The notes below the pieces were generated by a model. It did not search any database, was not told the DNA's origin, and saw nothing but the letters and a program-made list of their open reading frames with translations. 20,168 nucleotides of DNA from Desulfatirhabdium butyrativorans (GTDB lineage Bacteria > Desulfobacterota > Desulfobacteria > Desulfobacterales > JAIFKL01): contig DZCT01000026.1 of assembly GCA_022736535.1 (NCBI GenBank), positions 1-20,168 on the forward strand, written 5' to 3'. This document shows positions 13,775 through 19,789 of the stretch, in pieces (position 1 is the first letter of the stretch; every line of letters starts with the position of its first letter). Position numbers and translations under genes: made by a program.

Positions 13775-13938
13775 AGACTTTTTCGGAAATAAAAAAGGTT
13801 CTCGCATCTGTTCTCAGCCTGGGCCGCGGAGAGCGCAAAGAAGGAAAGACAGAAATACAGTCCGGCTTTCAGTTTCCCGCGACCTTCCGGTCTCCGCGTC
13901 TCTGCGGGCAGTTCTGCCGCTTATTTCCGAAAATGTCT
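13775..13938. mobile_element. MITE-like non-coding element with terminal inverted repeats, copy 2
   Basis: It has the same ends as 9349-9574: AGACTTTTTCGGAAATAA (13775-13792) and TTATTTCCGAAAATGTCT (13921-13938), with one mismatch between arms. At 164 bp it is shorter than copy 1 (226 bp). The interior shares GAGCGCAAAGAAG. A CTGTTCTCAGCCTG segment is the reverse complement of one near the right end of copy 1. It follows the yebC stop by 9 bases. Confidence 0.7.
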
Positions 13939-13984
13939 ATTGATTTCGGGGCTGCTGTCCGAACTCTGATTCGTCTGATTTAGC

Positions 13985-14013
13985 AGTAAAACGGGTTTCA
14001 AACCCGTTTTACA
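13985..14013. repeat. AAACGGGTTTCAAACCCGTTTT palindrome, copy near yebC end
   Basis: GTAAAACGGGTTT (13986-13998) is followed by one base and its exact complement, flanked by A and A. It is a perfect 13-bp-armed hairpin. The copy at 14065-14095 differs by one base. Confidence 0.85.
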
Positions 14014-14019
14014 GAAACA

Positions 14020-14055
14020 TCCGGAGTGCGGAAATAAGCGGAGCGTTTTTCGCAT
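14020..14055 (+). repeat. TCCGGAGTGC hairpin repeat, copy 2
   Basis: TCCGGAGTGC then a stem TGCGGAAA / TTTTCGCA (one G-T pair) with loop around TAAGCGGAGCG, then GCAT. It has the same layout as 1401-1438. Confidence 0.75.
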
Positions 14056-14064
14056 TTTTCGCCG

Positions 14065-14095
14065 CAGTAGAACGGGTTTCAAACCCGTTTTACTG
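14065..14095. repeat. AACGGGTTTCAAACCCGTT palindrome carrying the ykgJ-like gene's stop codon
   Basis: CAGTAGAACGGGTTT is followed by its near-complement ending TTTTACTG. The TAA stop of the minus-strand gene 14090-14716 is inside the right arm. It could also serve as a bidirectional terminator facing yebC. Confidence 0.8.
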
Positions 14096-14716
14096 TCCCT
14101 TTTGCTCTTGCTGAAATTGATTTCGGGGGCTTATTGTTTCCGACAAAGCTCTGCCGAACAGAAAATCCGTTATTTCCGGAGCGATGCCGCTTTTTTCAAC
14201 AACAAGCTCCCGTATGTCGGCGTCATATTGCAGCATCTCAAGCAAATTTTGTCTCGCCTCTTCTCTGCGGTCTCCGCTCAATGCCTTCACAAGCTGCCTG
14301 ATGTTATCATAATCGCATCGGAACTGATGTTCTTCAATCAGTTCCCACAGCCCTGCGATATTGAACAAAAGTTCTTTCCGAGTCAGGCGGTTTTGCGAAT
14401 AGACCTGCTCGATTTCCCGTGTGTCCCAGCACGCGAGAACTCTGCATTCAAGAGGGCGGTTTTCATAAATCGTACACGCGCTTTCATTTTCATCAAAAAA
14501 AATGCAGGTATGCCTGTTTTTTCTGCCTTTTATCTTTATGATGTCCGAGGGTACGGGCGACACATATCCTCTGACATTATCATAAGCCGATTCGCCTTTT
14601 CGGAGGGTATAAAGCGATTTCAGCAGAATAATACCGTTTTCAATCAAAGGCTTGTCTTCAAGGTGAAAGGAGGGCCCGCCTTTTTTGCAGCAGGTGCCGC
14701 AACGTGTGCATTTCAT
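14090..14716 (-). CDS. YkgJ-family cysteine-cluster protein
   Basis: A cytosolic protein of about 208 aa with a metal-binding cysteine pattern: MKCTRCGTCCKKGGPSF (C3, C6, C9, C10), CIFFDENESACTIYENRPLECRV (two more Cys) and a further ACW, as in the YkgJ/Fe-S-oxidoreductase-like zinc/iron-chelating family. The function of the family is unknown; binding of Zn or Fe-S is likely. The second half is helical with ARQNLLEMLQYD. The gene starts at ATG 14716, which overlaps the TGA of the upstream gene in TGATG, so translation is coupled. The stop codon lies in a palindromic repeat, so the last residues QQEQKGQ may be repeat-derived. Confidence 0.85.
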   Translation of the reverse strand: MKCTRCGTCCKKGGPSFHLEDKPLIENGIILLKSLYTLRKGESAYDNVRGYVSPVPSDIIKIKGRKNRHTCIFFDENESACTIYENRPLECRVLACWDTREIEQVYSQNRLTRKELLFNIAGLWELIEEHQFRCDYDNIRQLVKALSGDRREEARQNLLEMLQYDADIRELVVEKSGIAPEITDFLFGRALSETISPRNQFQQEQKGQ

Positions 14717-15093
14717 CAGGATTCATCCGAGGGAGGATTTTTTTTGTCTTTGTGTTCCTGATAAGCCATTAATTTTGCTTTCAGTTTTGCTTTCCGCTCT
14801 TCGATATCCCTGTCATCATTATCATCATCGTCATCGTAGCCGTCTTCATCATCATCGTCATCGTAGTCCTCATAGATATTGTCGGAAAAATCGCCTGACG
14901 TTTTCAAATGAAATTTTAAGAGCATAATGAGGACAAAACCGGCAAGCCATGTTTTAAATGTTATCGGAATCCCGCAGTCAAAGAGCGTGTTCACCGCCCA
15001 AATAAAGAGGATGGGGCTGATAATATAGGCGATCACGTTCAAAAAAGGGGCAATCATGTCGGTGGGAGTGAAATCCATTTCTTTATAGTTCAT
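14716..15093 (-). CDS. Two-TM membrane protein with poly-aspartate tail, unknown function
   Basis: Not a family I recognise. The 125-aa product has two transmembrane segments, about residues 17-36 and 45-60. These are followed by a soluble tail with an exceptionally acidic run from about 74 to 96 (EDYDDDDDEDGYDDDDD), then a basic amphipathic helix EERKAKLKAKLMAYQEHKDKK. The acidic tract comes from GAT/GAC triplets and could arise by slippage. It may bind divalent metal. The start has AGGAGA seven bases upstream. Its stop overlaps the start of the YkgJ-like cysteine protein in TGATG, so the two may work together. Any role in metal handling is inference. Confidence 0.7.
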   Translation of the reverse strand: MNYKEMDFTPTDMIAPFLNVIAYIISPILFIWAVNTLFDCGIPITFKTWLAGFVLIMLLKFHLKTSGDFSDNIYEDYDDDDDEDGYDDDDDNDDRDIEERKAKLKAKLMAYQEHKDKKNPPSDES

Positions 15094-15155
15094 CCTGATT
15101 CTCCTGGGTTCTGAACTTTATACTTAATTGAGCATTGTCATTTCGAGTTTCTCCC

Positions 15156-15295
15156 TTGTCATTTCGAGCGAAGCGAGAAATCTTGAATGCGGGGTATGAG
15201 GTACGGGGTGAGAGGTTTCACCCCGAACCTCTGACCTCGTACCCCGAACCCCCTGCGGGAAAGATTTCTCCTCACTTCGTTCGTCGAAATGACAA
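15156..15295. repeat. Nested composite repeat: heptamer array inside a GTCATTTCGAGCGAAGCG hairpin
   Basis: Outer arms: TTGTCATTTCGAGCGAAGCG...AAATCTT (15156-15184) and AAGATTT...CGTCGAAATGACAA (15261-15295). Between them, a heptamer-phased G/C-rich inverted array occupies 15191-15252, with steps GGGGTAT, GAGGTAC, GGGGTGA, GAGGTTT and then CACCCCG, AACCTCT, GACCTCG, TACCCCG. Extra half-copies of CATTTCGAG and TCGTCGAAATGA flank the outer hairpin. Confidence 0.8.
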
Positions 15296-15331
15296 TTAGG
15301 GTGTTCGTCGAAATGAGAGAAATGACGGAAC

Positions 15332-15856
15332 TTAAGGTGACGGCTCAGGGTCCGGCTGACTGAGCGAATATTTTGCCAAAAGACTGCCTTTCCAGTAGAG
15401 ATTGTCGGGATTTGAGAAAAAAGTCTTAAACAGTTGCAGACTTTCCGTCCGCAGGATGTTCGGTATGATGAAAAGATCGTTATTTCTGTATAAAGGCGCA
15501 AGCAGTGAGAGATCACACATAGTTGCCCCTCCCATTACATCTTCATACGCGTAAACAAGCCCGCCCACGCCGCTTAACAGAATCGCGCCGAAGCACATCA
15601 GACAGGGTTCAAGCGTTGAAAAAATCACGACCTTTTTTCTGTCTATATCTTTTTTGATGGCTGCAAGTTTTCGGAGCGCAATCATTTCAGCATGATCCAC
15701 TTCATTTCCGGAATTTTCGGCAGTGCCGGTTCTGCAACCGGTTAAGATAATTCTGTTTTCATAAACAACCACACATCCCACCGGAAATTCGCCCCGGGAC
15801 AGTGTTTTTTTTGCCAGTTCCAGCGCGCCTTTCATAAAGAATTTATAATAGTCCAT
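15332..15856 (-). CDS. Nucleoside deaminase (CDA/TadA-like)
   Basis: A zinc-dependent deaminase of the cytidine/deoxycytidylate deaminase superfamily, 174 aa. Zinc ligands and the proton shuttle are visible: HAE (H55, E57) in VDHAEMIALRKL and PCLMC (C85, C88) in TLEPCLMCFGAIL. GEFPVGCVVVYENRIILTG is the usual first strand pair. The family includes tRNA A34 deaminase TadA and free-base deaminases such as guanine deaminase. The sequence does not settle which. It begins 5 bases after the upstream HsdR-N-domain gene, so both are probably one operon. The C-terminal residues SQPDPEPSP run into repeat DNA, suggesting a slightly altered end. There is no strong ribosome binding site. Confidence 0.87.
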   Translation of the reverse strand: MDYYKFFMKGALELAKKTLSRGEFPVGCVVVYENRIILTGCRTGTAENSGNEVDHAEMIALRKLAAIKKDIDRKKVVIFSTLEPCLMCFGAILLSGVGGLVYAYEDVMGGATMCDLSLLAPLYRNNDLFIIPNILRTESLQLFKTFFSNPDNLYWKGSLLAKYSLSQPDPEPSP

Positions 15857-15861
15857 TTATT

Positions 15862-16416
15862 TTATTCCAGCCTGCATAAGGTATCATCACAGGGGCAGGC
15901 GCCGTCAATTTCAAACGCGTAAACAATTCTGGATTCCATTTCCGCCCGTTTTGCCGGAATCGGCGCAAAATCTGTGTATGCAACATATTGAAGCAGTTGT
16001 GTTTTTGACGGAATCGCTTCAAGACCCGAGTAAATGACTTTTCCGCTCGAACCGTCCATAACATCTGCATCTTCGCCGTTTGTGACTACTGCAATCGGAA
16101 TCTGATAAGACTCCAAAAGCCTTGATGCCGCAAGTACGGGCCGCTGCCGTGTGACTAACGAACCGGGACCGTATTTTACGATCATGCAGGTTCTGTCGGA
16201 CAGGACGATTTTAAAATCCACTTTTATGATTGCCCGATGACTTCCCGCTTTTACAGGGAGAGCGCAGCGGGATTTTATTTCGTCTTTGGAATAGCCCTTA
16301 TTTTCCACCAGCAGGCGCGCCAGTTTCTGCCGATAACGCTCGTCATGGCTGTCTTCCAGCGTCTCGCCTGTGAGAAAATCATTCAATGTGCCGAGGATAA
16401 GATGATGTCCGCCCAT
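15862..16416 (-). CDS. Protein with type I restriction HsdR N-terminal-like domain
   Basis: An unattached PD-(D/E)XK-like domain related to the HsdR N terminus. The 184-aa core is MGGHHLILGTLNDFLTGETLEDSHDERYRQKLARLLVE, then SRCALPVKAGSHRAIIKVDFKIVLSDRTCMIVKYGPGSLVTRQRP, with IKVDF...MIVKYGPG matching the D-x(n)-x-K core of this nuclease fold. The rest of HsdR (helicase, translocase) and hsdM/hsdS are absent, so this is not a restriction system by itself. Start 16416 is preferred. An in-frame extension to 16587 encodes 57 AT-rich, low-complexity residues and crosses a dyad. Such short proteins are frequent in Desulfobacterota-like genomes, and their function is not known to me. It probably forms an operon with the deaminase. 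Confidence 0.75.
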   Translation of the reverse strand: MGGHHLILGTLNDFLTGETLEDSHDERYRQKLARLLVENKGYSKDEIKSRCALPVKAGSHRAIIKVDFKIVLSDRTCMIVKYGPGSLVTRQRPVLAASRLLESYQIPIAVVTNGEDADVMDGSSGKVIYSGLEAIPSKTQLLQYVAYTDFAPIPAKRAEMESRIVYAFEIDGACPCDDTLCRLE

Positions 16417-16459
16417 ATTTCTAAATAAAAAATGCGAATTAAGGATTGAATCGGAATGC

Positions 16460-16505
16460 GATTTGACAACCCCGTTTTTAATAAAATGATAAAAGTTGTC
16501 AAATC
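16460..16505. promoter_or_regulatory. GATTTGACAAC inverted repeat, possible operator/promoter of the HsdR-N gene
   Basis: GATTTGACAAC (16460-16470) and its exact complement GTTGTCAAATC (16495-16505) are 24 bases apart. The right copy read on the minus strand supplies TTGACA, a good -35 box, with an A/T-rich stretch after it leading toward the gene start at 16416. A -10 box is not distinct. The role as operator is inference. Confidence 0.4.
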
Positions 16506-16614
16506 TTGTTTTGTTAAACCCTGTCCGATTTTTGATATTTTTCAGATGAAAATAAATAGTATAAAACAAAATTGACAAAATTTCCACTATATTTTTTATG
16601 AAAATGCAGATGAA

Positions 16615-16870
16615 CTCTGCGGGGAAAAATTTATCCCACAGAGATCACAGAGAATACACAGAGATCACAGAGAAAATGCTGTGTTTTCTGCGGGAAAACC
16701 CTCTGTGAACTCTGTGGTTTTTTCCTGCTCTGTGTCCTCTGCGGGGAAAAATTTACCCCACAGAGATCACACAGAGAACACAGAGAACACAGAGAAAATG
16801 CTGTGTTTTCTGCGGGAAAACCCTCTGTGAACTCTGTGGTTTTTTCCTGCTCTGTGTCCTCTGTGGGAAA
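16615..16870. repeat. CACAGAG repeat, two tandem 122-bp units
   Basis: Unit 1 starts with CTCTGCGGGGAAAAATTTA at 16615 and unit 2 with the same at 16737. Each contains (CACAGAGA)-type steps, GAAAATGCTGTGTTTTCTGC, and a complementary CTCTGTGAACTCTGTGG arm, so each can fold. A related single hairpin is at 18512-18616. Confidence 0.85.
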
Positions 16871-16967
16871 TTTTTTTTAAGACTTGATTTAAAAGTCGAA
16901 AACAGATATTTTCTGTCCGGCATCAAAGCAGTGTCTGTAAAAAAGGAACATAATATGTTATAAAATC

Positions 16968-16973
16968 AGGAGA
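16968..16973 (+). promoter_or_regulatory. gdhA ribosome binding site
   Basis: AGGAGA lies nine bases before ATG 16983 and fixes that start. Confidence 0.8.
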
Positions 16974-16982
16974 TATAAACCC

Positions 16983-18332
16983 ATGACAGATATTTTGGCT
17001 GTGATAAAAGCCAGAGACCCCGAACAAAGAGAATTTCATCAGGCAGTGCAGGAGGTTATTGAAAGCGTGCGTCCGGTATTGGACCGAAATCCGGAATACC
17101 GCCGGATGGCAGTTTTGGAAAGAATTACAGAACCTGAACGTGTGATTCTGTTCCGGGTGCCCTGGATGGACGATCAGGGACAGGTGCGTGTCAACCGCGG
17201 ATTCCGAATCGAGATGAACAGCGCCATCGGTCCCTACAAAGGCGGACTGCGGTTTCATCCCTCCGTCAATCTGAGCATCCTCAAATTTCTGGCATTCGAG
17301 CAGGTTTTCAAAAACGCGCTGACCACCCTTGCCATGGGCGGGGGCAAAGGCGGCTCCGATTTTGATCCCAAAGGCAAATCTGACAATGAAGTCATGCGGT
17401 TCTGCCAAAGCTTCATGTGCGAACTTGCCCGGCATATCGGTCCCGACACGGACGTGCCGGCGGGCGACATCGGCGTGGGCGCAAGGGAAATCGGCTATCT
17501 TTTCGGCATGTATAAAAAACTGAGAAACGAGTTTACGGGCGTGCTGACCGGAAAAAGTCTGGGCTGGGGCGGCAGTCTGATTCGCCCCGAAGCCACAGGC
17601 TACGGCTCTGTTTATTTTGCATCGGAAATGCTCGGCGTCAAAAACGACACGCTTGCGGGCAAAACCTGTTTAGTTTCCGGCTCCGGAAATGTGGCTCAGT
17701 TCACGGTGGGAAAGCTGATTCAGATGGGCGCAAAACCGGTGACGCTTTCCGATTCATCAGGCTATATTTATGATGAGGCAGGCATCAACTCGGAAAAATT
17801 GGATTTTATAAAAAAGCTCAAAAATCTGCGCCGGGGCAGAATCAAAGAATATGCGGATAAATATCCCGGAACCGTTTATACGCCGGTGAATCCCTCATCA
17901 GATTGCAATCCGCTGTGGAATCACAAGGCAGACTGCGCCTTTCCCAGCGCGACTCAGAATGAAATTAATGAAAAAGACGCTCAGAATCTGGTCGGCAACG
18001 GCGTGAAAGTTGTCTGTGAAGGCGCAAATATGCCTTCGACTCCCGATGCCGTCAATATTTTTCTGGAGCGAAAAATTCTCTACGCCCCGGGCAAAGCCTC
18101 CAATGCGGGCGGCGTGGCGGTCTCCGGTCTGGAAATGGCTCAGAACAGTATGCGCCTGAGCTGGCCCAAAGAAGAAGTGGACAATCGCCTGAAATTTATT
18201 ATGAAAAGTATTCATAAAACCTGTCTGGACGCTGCTGCCGAATACGGCACTCCGGGCAATTACATGGCCGGCGCCAACATCGCAGGCTTCCTGAAAGTCG
18301 TAAACGCCATGCTGGATCAGGGCTTGGTGTAA
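16983..18332 (+). CDS. gdhA: NADP-type glutamate dehydrogenase
   Basis: Catalyses reductive amination of 2-oxoglutarate with ammonium and NAD(P)H to glutamate in the cytosol. The 449-aa product matches the hexameric bacterial family in length and in every hallmark: GGLRFHPSVNLSILKFLAFEQ (glutamate-binding region), MGGGKGGSDFDPKGKS with the catalytic Lys at about 122, VPAGDIGVGAREIGYLFGMYKKL, TGKSLGWGGSLIRPEATGYG, and a Rossmann segment SGSGNVAQFTVGKL near 232-245. The EGANMPSTPDAV and APGKASNAGGVAVSGLEMAQNS segments are intact. The pattern is that of NADP-dependent enzymes, although cofactor choice is inferred. It stands alone between repeat regions. Its 3' hairpins (18344-18419) may terminate it. 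Confidence 0.97.
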   Translation: MTDILAVIKARDPEQREFHQAVQEVIESVRPVLDRNPEYRRMAVLERITEPERVILFRVPWMDDQGQVRVNRGFRIEMNSAIGPYKGGLRFHPSVNLSILKFLAFEQVFKNALTTLAMGGGKGGSDFDPKGKSDNEVMRFCQSFMCELARHIGPDTDVPAGDIGVGAREIGYLFGMYKKLRNEFTGVLTGKSLGWGGSLIRPEATGYGSVYFASEMLGVKNDTLAGKTCLVSGSGNVAQFTVGKLIQMGAKPVTLSDSSGYIYDEAGINSEKLDFIKKLKNLRRGRIKEYADKYPGTVYTPVNPSSDCNPLWNHKADCAFPSATQNEINEKDAQNLVGNGVKVVCEGANMPSTPDAVNIFLERKILYAPGKASNAGGVAVSGLEMAQNSMRLSWPKEEVDNRLKFIMKSIHKTCLDAAAEYGTPGNYMAGANIAGFLKVVNAMLDQGLV

Positions 18333-18343
18333 GTTTTCAGTAC

Positions 18344-18374
18344 TCCGGAGTGCCGAAATTTAATTTCGGCATAC
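18344..18374 (+). repeat. TCCGGAGTGC hairpin repeat, copy 3 (after gdhA)
   Basis: TCCGGAGTGC, then a perfect 9-bp stem TGCCGAAAT-TTA-ATTTCGGCA, then TAC. It begins 12 bases after the gdhA stop and could act in termination or 3'-end protection. There is no T-run. Confidence 0.8.
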
Positions 18375-18388
18375 TGAAAGTCCTGCCT

Positions 18389-18419
18389 GTATGCTAAAAT
18401 TTCATTTTAGCACTCCGGA
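18389..18419 (-). repeat. TCCGGAGTGC hairpin repeat, copy 4 (inverted)
   Basis: Read on the minus strand it is TCCGGAGTGC with stem TGCTAAAAT-GAA-ATTTTAGCA and then TAC. It has the same flanks as copy 3, but two adjacent stem pairs are replaced on both arms (CG to TA, and CG to TA on the partner). Confidence 0.8.
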
Positions 18420-18433
18420 TTCAGTCAGAATCA

Positions 18434-18460
18434 GTAAAACGACTTTGTAAGTCGTTTTGC
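18434..18460. repeat. GTAAAACGACTT hairpin
   Basis: GTAAAACGACTT-TGT-AAGTCGTTTTGC, 12-bp arms. It is a relative of 10674-10700 with a compensated change in the stem. Confidence 0.75.
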
Positions 18461-18511
18461 ATCTGAAAGCGAATCTCTTTTGACTTTATATGATATTTTT
18501 TCCCGGAGGGG

Positions 18512-18616
18512 TTTCCCACGGAGTTCACAGAGCAGGAAAAAACCACAGAGAACACAGAGAATAAAAAAACTCTGTGAACTCTGCGGGCTTTTTTTCTCTG
18601 TGAACTCTGTGGGAAA
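18512..18616. repeat. CACAGAG-type element with 21-bp inverted ends
   Basis: TTTCCCACGGAGTTCACAGA(G) at 18512-18532 and CTCTGTGAACTCTGTGGGAA(A) at 18596-18616 are inverted with one mismatch. The centre repeats CACAGAGAACACAGAGAA and CTCTGTGAACTCTGCGGG. It is related to the tandem 122-bp repeat at 16615. Confidence 0.8.
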
Positions 18617-18735
18617 GAAAATGAGAGAATACTTTCAATAGAGATTCAGTATGAAACGATTTGCGTCTGATCTTGGCAGGGGCGTTTTACTGCGCGGTGT
18701 TGCATTTTGGCGGGACGGTTGTATATTTAATCGCT

Positions 18736-19425
18736 ATGAAACTGACAATTCGTGAAATTTCAAAATGTCTTGACCTTCCCCTGAACACGGTCGAGCGGTG
18801 GATACGGCAGGGAAGAATCCCCATACGCAAAGTCGGCGATGACTGCACTTTTGAAAAAGCGGTTCTGGAGAACTGGGCGAAAACCCATCATCTGTCTTTT
18901 TCTTTATCTCAAAAAGAAAAGCAGAACCCTGCGGCATCAGAACCGGAAAGCCTTTCAGCCGCCATGGAGCGGGGCGGCGTGTTTTACAATATTTCCGGAG
19001 ATGATACTGAAACGGTATTGAAAGCTGCGGTGAGTCATATTTCCTTTTTATCTCAGGCGGCAAGAGAAGAATTGTATGAACGGCTGCTCGAAAGGGAAAG
19101 ACTGACTTCCACCGGCATCGGCAAAGGGATTGCCGTTCCTCATCCCCGCTCGCCGATGTCCGAAAATCTGCAACATCCTGTGATTATAACCTTTTTTCTT
19201 GAAAAGCCCGCAGATTTCCGCGCGGTGGACGCTCAACCTGTGTCTGTCCTGTTCATACTTCTCAGCCCTTCAACCCAAACGCATCTGCATCTCCTGTCAA
19301 GGCTCGCTTTCTGTCTGCGGAATGAGCTGTTTATAAATTTTTTGAAAACAAATCCGGCATCTGAGGCATTATTTTCTATCATCGCCGACTTTGAAAAACA
19401 GCTTGACAGTTCAAATTATTTTTAG
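18736..19425 (+). CDS. HTH-domain protein fused to PTS EIIA (Ntr-type) domain
   Basis: A 229-aa two-domain protein. The N terminus MKLTIREISKCLDLPLNTVERWIRQGRIPIRKVG followed by a VLENWAKTH segment is a MerR/excisionase-type helix-turn-helix (residues 1-55). The C-terminal part (from about 75) is a PTS fructose/nitrogen-type EIIA domain, with the phospho-acceptor His in GKGIAVPHPRSP (H136), FLEKPADFRAVDAQPVSVLFILLSP and HLHLLSRLAFCLRNE. Such EIIA domains receive phosphate from HPr/NPr and often regulate rather than transport. The HTH suggests direct DNA binding switched by phosphorylation, which is inference. An upstream in-frame codon at 18661 gives non-matching residues, so 18736 is preferred. 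No other PTS genes are visible; a ClC channel gene follows. Confidence 0.85.
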   Translation: MKLTIREISKCLDLPLNTVERWIRQGRIPIRKVGDDCTFEKAVLENWAKTHHLSFSLSQKEKQNPAASEPESLSAAMERGGVFYNISGDDTETVLKAAVSHISFLSQAAREELYERLLERERLTSTGIGKGIAVPHPRSPMSENLQHPVIITFFLEKPADFRAVDAQPVSVLFILLSPSTQTHLHLLSRLAFCLRNELFINFLKTNPASEALFSIIADFEKQLDSSNYF

Positions 19426-19519
19426 ATAATGCGGCAAATCTGTAAGATTCTGTTGGTGCTTTTTTGTCTCTCGCAAAGGGCGCAGAGAGCGCAAAGAAGG
19501 CAAAGGAATAAAAATTTCC

Positions 19520-19691
19520 GGTAGTGGTGTAGAATAGGTGACAAACTCTGTACCTGTCATTCTGAACGCAGTGAAGAATCTCTGTCTGTCACCGTTGAGA
19601 TTCTTCGCTGACCCTTCGCTACGCTCAGGGCTGCGGCTCAGGGCTTCGGCTCAGAATGACACCCCGAAATCACCTCTTCTGCACCACTACC
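19520..19691. mobile_element. 172-bp non-coding element with 22-bp inverted ends and 8-bp flanking duplication
   Basis: The ends GGTAGTGGTGTAGAATAGGT(GA) (19520-19541) and TCACCTCTTCTGCACCACTA(CC) (19670-19691) are inverted with 20 of 22 matches. AAATTTCC lies immediately outside both ends (19512-19519, 19692-19699), as expected for a target-site duplication. Inside is a GTCATTCTGA...TCAGAATGAC hairpin. There is no coding potential. Confidence 0.75.
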
Positions 19692-19715
19692 AAATTTCCG
19701 AATGCTGACGGATAA

Positions 19716-19744
19716 ACAGGGTAAGCACGGGGGCTTACCCCTAC
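19716..19744. repeat. ACAGGG...CCCCTAC hairpin repeat, copy 2
   Basis: The stem GGGTAAGC (19719-19726) pairs with GCTTACCC (19733-19740) around ACGGGG. It has the same loop and flanks as 4352-4380. Confidence 0.8.
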
Positions 19745-19789
19745 GGCCCAACGGCGTCTTTGCGATAGCTTCCGATAAGAGGAGGTCTT

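Larger units (their letters stand above)
16588..16982. other. Intergenic region between the HsdR-N gene and gdhA, dominated by CACAGAG repeats
   Basis: The left and centre are the 122-bp tandem CACAGAG repeat (listed separately). The right 110 bases are AT-rich and contain GACTTGATTTAAAAGTC and a perfect AACATA-A-TATGTT dyad (16947-16959) just before the gdhA ribosome binding site. No gene or RNA is visible. Confidence 0.6.
19426..19789. other. Repeat-filled gap between the EIIA gene and the ClC gene
   Basis: About 360 bases with no gene. It has a TCTCGCAAAGGGCGCAGAGA-type repeat at 19469-19500, the TIR/TSD element at 19512-19699 and the ACAGGG hairpin at 19716-19744. All are listed separately or in the findings. 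Confidence 0.8.

Noticed and set aside
13019..13807. Minus-strand open frame (262 codons) opposite yebC
   Set aside because: Antisense shadow; its first residues come from the TIR element.
15124..15516. Minus-strand open frame overlapping the deaminase 3' end
   Set aside because: It is made of repeat DNA and overlaps the deaminase in another frame.
15862..16587. Longer HsdR-N-domain protein starting at 16587, and a type I restriction system
   Set aside because: The extra 57 residues are low complexity and AT-derived, and no hsdM or hsdS gene is present.
16615..16870. Possible CRISPR array or small RNA gene
   Set aside because: Only two long identical units with internal complementary arms; no spacer variation and no recognisable RNA family.
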